From positions 1-42,273 of IMG/VR virus record IMGVR_UViG_3300045283_000049: a stretch of DNA of 42,273 nt. One strand, 5' to 3'. The notes beneath the pieces were generated by a model. That model ran no database searches. It was not told where the DNA came from and saw only the letters and a program-made list of their open reading frames with translations. Below, piece by piece: positions 38,365 to 42,273 of this stretch. The stretch is from a virus. Both the position numbers and the translations under genes were made by a program. Positions within the stretch are counted from its first letter, which is position 1. Every line of letters begins with the position of its first letter.

Positions 38365-38428
38365 ATGGTTCCACCGCTTGCGCTTTCAGCATTGAACGGT
38401 TCGCGGCTTTGTCGGCGGTTTTAGACAT
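38285..38428 (-). CDS. Uncertain 47-residue ORF
   Basis: From ATG 38428, overlapping the previous TAA by 8 bases, the frame reads MSKTADKAANRSMLKAQAVE, then PYAAPSRRNKTCGRELVDGW and stops at 38285, with about 80 bases lying on the gene at 38194-38364. The first 20 residues look coding; the rest looks like an out-of-frame reading. It may be the true N-terminus of the downstream gene after a frame break. Confidence 0.3.
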   Translation of the reverse strand: MSKTADKAANRSMLKAQAVEPYAAPSRRNKTCGRELVDGWRESRSST

Positions 38429-38642
38429 GCTCTTTCCCGTCGTTGACAAGCGGTTCGATGATGTATCGGTTCATCTCGACCCATGCACGCTCAGTGATGG
38501 ATTTAATCGTTGCGCGAGTGCCGGCCGTGATTTCGGACGGAGGCAGCGACATTGAGAGTTGTTTCTGTGTGATCGCGAGCAAAACATGCGGGGCGTTCTC
38601 ATCGAGATCGAGCACTTTGATCGTGACCGAAAAACTAATCAC
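38421..38642 (-). CDS. Hypothetical small protein
   Basis: This 73-residue protein starts at GTG 38642 (ISFSVTIKVLDLDENAPHVL), overlapping the metalloprotease stop (GTGA). It has a beta-rich start and helices further on (ITAGTRATIKSITERAWVEM). No family is recognised. Co-translation with the metalloprotease may mean shared expression, not shared function. Confidence 0.5.
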   Translation of the reverse strand: MISFSVTIKVLDLDENAPHVLLAITQKQLSMSLPPSEITAGTRATIKSITERAWVEMNRYIIEPLVNDGKEHV

Positions 38643-39628
38643 TGAGCCCTCATCGGCGCAAGGTTGACGGCTGTTAGTGGGTCGTCGTCAGGGAATGTAT
38701 TTCCGACTGGCCGGCGATACGCGATTGCGGCGTGGAGAAGTTCTCGTGCTGACGGTTGCATGTTCGCTTGTGACTGCGACCAACCGCCGCGCGCCATCAG
38801 ATCGCTGGGATTGTCCGTGTGCCAAAATCCGAGTGCATGGCCGAGTTCGTGACGCACCGTGCGCGCAGCGACGACGGTTGCAGATGTGCGACACGTGGAT
38901 CCGTTCACGTCTGGTCCGTGATAATTCAACTCGATGAAGCCGCCTTCAAGTCCCACATCAGCACGGCCGCAGAATCCGTCGAGCAGCATATTCGTGGCGG
39001 GGAATCGCACGGTGATCCAACCAGGGACGCCGAGCTGTGAGCCTGTTCCGCGTGTAATCATTGGTGTGCCGAGTGCGCCAGAAGTCCACTGCGGCACCGC
39101 GGATCGGATCGTGGCTTCGATCAGATCCAGCATGGGACCGTGAATGGCTTCGCCGGCTTCATCGACGGTTTTGAGATAAATCTGCGGGGTGCGTGTCCAA
39201 CGTCGTAGCGGTTCGTTGCCGGTTCCATCGGCCGCGTTGCGCACCATCTGCCGATAGAGCACTGGATCGAAACTTCCGCCGAGCGCAATCGCATCGAGGT
39301 TCACCGTGCGCGAGGTATTCACGGCTGCACTGACTGAGCGCGGCAGAATGGTTACGCCCGTTAGTGAAATCCGCGGTGTGCCGAACTGTTGCGTGCTTGT
39401 GAAATTCCCGAGTGCATCAGTCAACGCAGATTGACCGTTGATGTTCACGGAGACACCGCCGAGCGCTTGTCCTCCGTTCGTGGCGGTGACGTGAAGACTT
39501 ACTGTTGCCGCGGTGGGCGCCGGCGGAACGACAACGACTGGCGGAGGTGTCACGCTTGGACTGGTGGGCGAACTCCCGCCGCAGCTCGCGCACAGAACGG
39601 CGACTAATGCGACGAGATATTTTCTCAT
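38639..39628 (-). CDS. Lipoprotein metalloprotease, matrixin-type signature
   Basis: This 329-residue protein starts MRKYLVALVAVLCASCGGSS. A short hydrophobic signal ends in C-A-S-C (Cys16), a probable lipoprotein site, followed by a Pro/Thr/Val linker. Residues about 40-80 look like an Ig- or carboxypeptidase-regulatory-type domain. At residues 260-278 lies HELGHALGFWHTDNPSDLM, the zinc-binding HExxHxxGxxH plus a Met-turn, spaced as in matrix metalloproteases. Cysteines near 221 and 239 could form a disulfide. It would be exported and act at the cell surface. A cell-envelope or host-surface protease is inferred; it is unusual in a phage. Confidence 0.7.
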   Translation of the reverse strand: MRKYLVALVAVLCASCGGSSPTSPSVTPPPVVVVPPAPTAATVSLHVTATNGGQALGGVSVNINGQSALTDALGNFTSTQQFGTPRISLTGVTILPRSVSAAVNTSRTVNLDAIALGGSFDPVLYRQMVRNAADGTGNEPLRRWTRTPQIYLKTVDEAGEAIHGPMLDLIEATIRSAVPQWTSGALGTPMITRGTGSQLGVPGWITVRFPATNMLLDGFCGRADVGLEGGFIELNYHGPDVNGSTCRTSATVVAARTVRHELGHALGFWHTDNPSDLMARGGWSQSQANMQPSARELLHAAIAYRRPVGNTFPDDDPLTAVNLAPMRAQ

Positions 39629-39642
39629 TGGTGTTCTTTCAT
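39625..39642 (-). promoter_or_regulatory. Five-codon mini-ORF just before the metalloprotease gene
   Basis: ATG AAA GAA CAC CAA TGA starts at 39642, and its TGA overlaps the ATG of the metalloprotease (39628). The preceding GGCGTGAGAGCC segment also occurs before the ATG at 39877. Coupling of a tiny leader with the gene may set its translation rate; inferred. Confidence 0.35.
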
Positions 39643-39649
39643 GGGGCTC

Positions 39650-39877
39650 TCACGCCTCAACCGGCAAATTAGCTCTGAACGTCCACGTTAAACAACCACA
39701 CTGACAGTTCATGCCATCAATCGGTTGCTGGTTTGGATCATCAGGACGTGTCCACCAACCCCAGACGTGATACGCGTGAATATTGCAGTTCTTCGGCGCG
39801 CGAGGCTTTCTGAACTTCGCGATCGTGACAACTTGAATGACGGCGCGAAATTCTAAACCGAGATGTTTGTCTTTCAT
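39650..39877 (-). CDS. Hypothetical protein with Cys-rich end
   Basis: This 75-residue protein starts MKDKHLGLEFRAVIQVVTIA; GTGAGAGCC precedes ATG 39877. It has a basic middle (KFRKPRAPKNCNIHAYHVWG) and the motif CQCGCLTW near the end, a possible zinc site with CNIH. Located directly before the metalloprotease gene. The function is unknown. Confidence 0.5.
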   Translation of the reverse strand: MKDKHLGLEFRAVIQVVTIAKFRKPRAPKNCNIHAYHVWGWWTRPDDPNQQPIDGMNCQCGCLTWTFRANLPVEA

Positions 39878-39906
39878 GGCTCTCACGCCTTGACATCGCC
39901 CAACCG

Positions 39907-40161
39907 CTACCCACGTTTCCAAATTACGCCCTGAAACTCCGCCGCGATTTTCGCGATGGGATCCATGTCTTCGAGTTTCGGCACGGTGCTCTTGACCAAT
40001 TCCGGTAGGTCAGCCGGCGCCGCACCTTCGCATTCCTGACAGCGAATCTTGACGCGCTTCACACCTGGAAGCGTGATGAACAGCGCCGGATCTTCGGCGG
40101 GAATCAACGCACGGCAGCTCCCGCAGAAGGTCGGCACGGCCACGCGATTCCACGCCCTCAT
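39907..40161 (-). CDS. Hypothetical zinc-finger protein
   Basis: This 84-residue protein starts MRAWNRVAVPTFCGSCRALI. CGSC and CQEC, 26 residues apart, frame a beta-rich loop (DPALFITLPGVKRVKIR). This fits a zinc ribbon. It overlaps the HNH gene before it (ATGA). A role in DNA binding is possible. No exact family. Confidence 0.5.
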   Translation of the reverse strand: MRAWNRVAVPTFCGSCRALIPAEDPALFITLPGVKRVKIRCQECEGAAPADLPELVKSTVPKLEDMDPIAKIAAEFQGVIWKRG

Positions 40162-40592
40162 GCGAAGACTCGCTTTGCAATGTCGTATAGCGACTCGAAT
40201 CCGTTGACGTGTGATGGCGGCGGTTCTTCAGTCAGCCACGGATGCAGCGTCTTGTGACAGCCGAAGCATAGCGCGACTTTGTTTCGCACGTCGTTGCTGC
40301 CGCCGTGGAACACTTCCACGATGTGATGCGAGTACAGGCGCCGATTTGTGGCCGTGCAGCCGAAACATTGTTGCTTGTCGGCTGGCCCCATCCCATCACC
40401 GGCCTCATGTTGCTTACGAATTTTCGCCGGATTCCATGACGCCGGCCGCTTGATTCTGACTTTCGAGAGTTGCGCGAGCAGCTCGAGCGCCGGCACACCT
40501 TCGCGCCGCATCATCCAGAAATAATTCAAGACATGGGGCTCCGGCAGAGCCGAGAGACGCGAGACAAGATCCGCGTCGAAGAGTTCGCTCAT
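40158..40592 (-). CDS. HNH endonuclease
   Basis: This 144-residue protein starts MSELFDADLVSRLSALPEPH. The C-terminal half contains CFGC, then YSHHIVEVFHGGSNDVRNKV, then ALCFGCHKTLHPWL, a full HNH core with two zinc cysteine pairs. It differs from the three RYGGRG-type HNH proteins elsewhere in the window. In other phages such genes near the terminase help DNA packaging or are selfish; here it is about 2 kb from terL. The ATG overlaps the previous stop. Confidence 0.8.
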   Translation of the reverse strand: MSELFDADLVSRLSALPEPHVLNYFWMMRREGVPALELLAQLSKVRIKRPASWNPAKIRKQHEAGDGMGPADKQQCFGCTATNRRLYSHHIVEVFHGGSNDVRNKVALCFGCHKTLHPWLTEEPPPSHVNGFESLYDIAKRVFA

Positions 40593-40975
40593 ACCGGCAT
40601 CAGCGTTGGAAAGTGTTCAGGCGCGTCATTCGACTGCTTCGGTTCCGGTTTCGGATGTTCAGAGCGATACCGCGCCATCAGTTCGTCGTAAATCTTGCTC
40701 GCCGCTGCGCGGGGAATGATTTCGCCTTCAACCGAGAGCGGCTTTGTCGTCAGCGCTGGTTGTAATCCCTTCGGTGTGTCGGCGATCTGGCGATTCGACG
40801 CGAGCATCTTCATCGCGGCGGTTACGTCGTCCTCGCGATACTTGATCTTGAGCTTCGCGCAACGAGTCTTCAGCGCGTCAGCGAGATCCGCCAAATTCTC
40901 AAACCGATTGGAATCCAAAAGTTCTCGCAGGAGTTTAGCGAGTAGGCGGCTTTTGGTTTCGTAATCGTGCATCAT
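40589..40975 (-). CDS. Hypothetical protein, helical
   Basis: This 128-residue protein starts MMHDYETKSRLLAKLLRELL. Helices (LDSNRFENLADLADALKTRC, DVTAAMKMLASNRQIADTP) form a probable winged-helix or helix-turn-helix domain in the first 80 residues. It follows the DUF1376 gene, so a replication role is possible. It ends PEHFPTLMPV. No family match I can name. Confidence 0.5.
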   Translation of the reverse strand: MMHDYETKSRLLAKLLRELLDSNRFENLADLADALKTRCAKLKIKYREDDVTAAMKMLASNRQIADTPKGLQPALTTKPLSVEGEIIPRAAASKIYDELMARYRSEHPKPEPKQSNDAPEHFPTLMPV

Positions 40976-40999
40976 GGTTTTTCTTCGCTCCGCGAGGTT

Positions 41000-41470
41000 C
41001 TAATTCTTCGTATTACCTACCAATGCTCGACGAGTCTTCTTTGTTCCGGCTCCTGAGACGGTTCCGGAGATAAGAGACGGAGACGGAGACGGATCCGGAG
41101 ACCCCAACTTGTTACCTTGTTTGTTACCGTTCTTGTTACCGGATGCGTTACCGTGTAAACGTTCTCGATAGCGTTCCTGCTTTGTAGCTCTGCGGACGGA
41201 TTCTTTAAGGATTTTGTCAAGGGTGTCGTTGTGCCAGCCGTCGTCTCGGAGGTCGAACCGCGCCATGACCGCGATTTGCACACGCGGCCACGCGAGCGCA
41301 TCGCCGCACGCCTTCGCCAGAATCCGAGGATCATTCGGGAGCGGCCCGCCGCGTAAGTGAGCCTCATCCAACAGGTTCCGGTAAGCGCCTTGTTCTTCGA
41401 GCGTCATGTCCATATAGGCTGACGATTTCCGCCAACGGTCAATCCACCAAAACAACGCGGTTAGACGCAT
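41000..41470 (-). CDS. DUF1376-type replication protein
   Basis: The protein is 156 residues from ATG 41470 (MRLTALFWWIDRWRKSSAYM). FWWIDRWRKSSAYMDMTLEE, then QGAYRNLLDEAHLRGGPLPN and DPRILAKACGDALAWP match DUF1376, a domain at the N-terminus of phage replication-initiation-type proteins. The C-terminal part is low complexity with four GNxx repeats (GNASGNKNGNKQGNKLG), then PSPSPS. The repetitive DNA in it may be an origin, as in lambda O; this is inference. An upstream in-frame start at 41506 lies in the previous gene. Confidence 0.7.
   Translation of the reverse strand: MRLTALFWWIDRWRKSSAYMDMTLEEQGAYRNLLDEAHLRGGPLPNDPRILAKACGDALAWPRVQIAVMARFDLRDDGWHNDTLDKILKESVRRATKQERYRERLHGNASGNKNGNKQGNKLGSPDPSPSPSLISGTVSGAGTKKTRRALVGNTKN
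41045..41155 (-). repeat. Periodic repeats inside the DUF1376 gene, possible origin
   Basis: GTTACC occurs at 41111, 41123, 41135 and 41147, exactly every 12 bases. Next to it, GGAGAC-type hexamers recur several times (about 41050-41105). The periodicity equals the four-residue protein repeat. Iterons inside a replication gene are known from lambdoid phages, so this is a candidate replication origin. Not proven by sequence. Confidence 0.45.
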
Positions 41471-41478
41471 GAGTGCGC

Positions 41479-41733
41479 CTAGAGCTTCTCGACAACGATG
41501 GCCCAACTGCGGGGTTTCTTTCCGCGGAAGGTTTTGCGTGCTGCTCTGACTGCGCGATTCGCAGCGCCGGCTGGCGTGCCCGCCTGGATCTCACCGCGCC
41601 ATGTCAGAACCGGCAGCAGGTCAAACTCCAAACTGACAGAAGCTCGCCAAAGCTGTTTTCGCGATAGCTTGACTAACTCGGCTGGTTCGGACGCTTGGTC
41701 GGTCGAAATCGCCGACTCGCGTATCTCGCTCAT
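41479..41733 (-). CDS. Hypothetical protein next to the repressor
   Basis: This 84-residue protein starts MSEIRESAISTDQASEPAEL. It has an N-terminal polar part, then LSRKQLWRASVSLEFDLLPV and a basic helix (AANRAVRAARKTFRGKKPRS). It lies between the repressor and the DUF1376 gene. It may bind nucleic acid; the function is unknown. Confidence 0.5.
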   Translation of the reverse strand: MSEIRESAISTDQASEPAELVKLSRKQLWRASVSLEFDLLPVLTWRGEIQAGTPAGAANRAVRAARKTFRGKKPRSWAIVVEKL

Positions 41734-41763
41734 GCGGGCATCTCCAGCGGTAGAAACGGCCTT

Positions 41764-42024
41764 CTAGACTTGCGGGTCCGTGCAAGTTTCGTCGATATTT
41801 ATTTTCGTATCAACAGTTAGGCTATTGACTTTTGGTAGCGGGATGTAGACGACTTGGCGCTTTAGGCTGAAGTGGCCGAGCAGAACATCGTTCGGTTCGA
41901 TCTTCCCATTGATGACGCGCGAGAGCGTGGACTCAGAGACACCGAACCGCTCTGCGGCCTTCCATCGAGTCGGGGATTTATTGGCCTCCGCCTGGAGGAG
42001 CCGAAGGAACTGTCGTTGCGTCAT
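41764..42024 (-). CDS. Cro/CI-type helix-turn-helix repressor
   Basis: This 86-residue protein starts MTQRQFLRLLQAEANKSPTR. The helix-turn-helix is AAERFGVSESTLSRVINGKI (about residues 24-43), as in HTH_3 and XRE-type regulators. The rest is a short beta-rich C-terminus (RQVVYIPLPKVNSLTVDTKI), too short for a full CI dimer domain. ATG 42024 was chosen as it lies 9 bases after a -10 box without a Shine-Dalgarno site; an upstream TTG frame exists. It faces a divergent promoter, as in a phage genetic switch. Confidence 0.7.
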   Translation of the reverse strand: MTQRQFLRLLQAEANKSPTRWKAAERFGVSESTLSRVINGKIEPNDVLLGHFSLKRQVVYIPLPKVNSLTVDTKINIDETCTDPQV

Positions 42025-42033
42025 AACGCAATG

Positions 42034-42063
42034 AGTATCGGTCAAGCAAGGCGAGTAATGCAA
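42034..42063 (-). promoter_or_regulatory. Predicted repressor promoter, nearly leaderless
   Basis: On the minus strand TTGCAT (42063-42058) and GATACT (42039-42034) are 18 bases apart. The ATG of the repressor lies 9 bases after the -10 box, the same distance as at the left promoter (215 to 225), again without a Shine-Dalgarno sequence. This would make the mRNA leaderless. Confidence 0.5.
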
Positions 42064-42098
42064 GAGATAACAGCGGAAGCCTGTGGGAGCGAAAAGAC

Positions 42099-42151
42099 TT
42101 GACAGGTGTTACATGGATGTGCTTGACATATAGGATACGCTGGACTTTACG
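42099..42151 (+). promoter_or_regulatory. Divergent control region with two TTGACA boxes
   Basis: TTGACA occurs at 42099-42104 and again at 42123-42128, 24 bases apart, both after a C. The second is followed after 17 bases by TTTACG (42146-42151), a weak -10. This region lies between the repressor and the plus-strand ORF. It probably contains the operator; the spacing may reflect two repressor sites. Confidence 0.4.
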
Positions 42152-42191
42152 CGAGCCGGAGAAACAAGCACGGTCTTAAAAGGAGGCCATT

Positions 42192-42273
42192 ATGATGGTA
42201 TCGAAACGAGACCAGATAGATAAGTGGTTAAGAATGAGAGAGTTAGGTGGCCTCAAAACGAGGCCAGATCTGC
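42192..42273 (+). CDS. 5' end of a small ORF that runs off the window
   Basis: AGGAGG (42181-42186) lies 5 bases before ATG 42192 and 8 bases before ATG 42195. The frame reads MMVSKRDQIDKWLRMRELGG then LKTRPDL and is still open at 42273. It is divergent from the repressor, the position of Cro or an early gene in lambdoid phages, but shows no helix-turn-helix. If the ends join, it closes at 60-62 after 47 residues. A hairpin inside its 5' part (42250-42268) and the Shine-Dalgarno region share the sequence GAGGCCA. Confidence 0.5.
   Translation, partial: MMVSKRDQIDKWLRMRELGGLKTRPDL
42250..42268 (+). promoter_or_regulatory. Hairpin that could compete with the Shine-Dalgarno site
   Basis: TGGCCTC is followed by AAAAC and GAGGCCA, a 7-base-pair stem with a 5-base loop. 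The same GAGGCCA is found in the Shine-Dalgarno region at 42183-42189, so TGGCCTC can pair with either copy. That may hide or free the ribosome site of this ORF. The mutual exclusivity is seen in sequence; the control is inferred. Confidence 0.45.

Noticed and set aside
1-42273. Search for integrase, transposase, insertion sequence, DNA polymerase, helicase and tRNA genes.
   Set aside because: No sequence with convincing motifs was found, so temperate integration and self-encoded replication enzymes are not claimed.

Overview
The window looks like an almost complete, possibly circularly permuted, genome of a short-tailed phage with a P22-like virion plan, about 42 kb and GC-rich. The evidence is one long leftward (minus-strand) block with a large terminase subunit, a P22-type portal, a scaffold, a P22-type coat protein, tail accessory proteins resembling P22 gp4 and gp10, and a run of ejection-type proteins. 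I see no integrase, DNA polymerase, helicase, tRNA or CRISPR array. The host is unknown. The style of the exported proteins (a CGGSSPTSPS lipoprotein start and a G8/PASTA protein) would fit a soil bacterium such as an acidobacterium, but that is inference.

Layout. (1) 1-3840, plus strand: an early/accessory operon of small proteins (ribbon-helix-helix-like, zinc-knuckle, DUF2786, a DUF5662-like protein) with several tiny ORFs coupled by ATGA overlaps. It is preceded by iteron-like repeats and a promoter placed so close to the ATG that the transcript should be nearly leaderless. A 52-base leader element with a hairpin and Shine-Dalgarno site is duplicated in front of two unrelated genes. (2) 3815-8966, minus strand: a second accessory operon of about 22 very small, mostly overlapping genes (zinc ribbons, tiny membrane peptides, a DUF1064 nuclease-like protein, a frame-broken HNH gene). 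It is driven from a leaderless-type promoter at about 8936-8966. (3) 8968-38364, minus strand: the late block. Read in the direction of transcription it runs terL, HNH, small protein, portal, scaffold, coat, connector and fibre proteins, gp4-like, gp10-like, ejection proteins, tail fibre, a membrane/lysis-like cassette, a TIM-barrel-like protein, a holin-like protein and a 1001-residue secreted G8/beta-helix/PASTA protein. Two HNH genes sit in it on the opposite strand. (4) 38194-42063, minus strand: a control/replication block with a Cro/CI-type repressor, a DUF1376 replication-type protein with a 12-base-periodic repeat, an HNH protein, zinc-finger proteins and a lipoprotein with a matrixin-type zinc protease signature. 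(5) 42099-42273, plus strand: a divergent promoter region and a small ORF with a strong Shine-Dalgarno site. It is still open at the window end and continues in frame into positions 1-62 if the sequence is joined end to end.

The repressor (minus) and the end-spanning ORF (plus) form a divergent control region. The two accessory operons converge near 3.8 kb. The most unusual content is two exported proteins not typical of phages (the lipoprotein metalloprotease and the signal-peptide-bearing G8/PASTA protein), three leaderless-geometry promoters, the duplicated leader element, sequence tags shared between neighbouring micro-genes, strong intergenic hairpins, non-canonical starts, and several apparent frame breaks.
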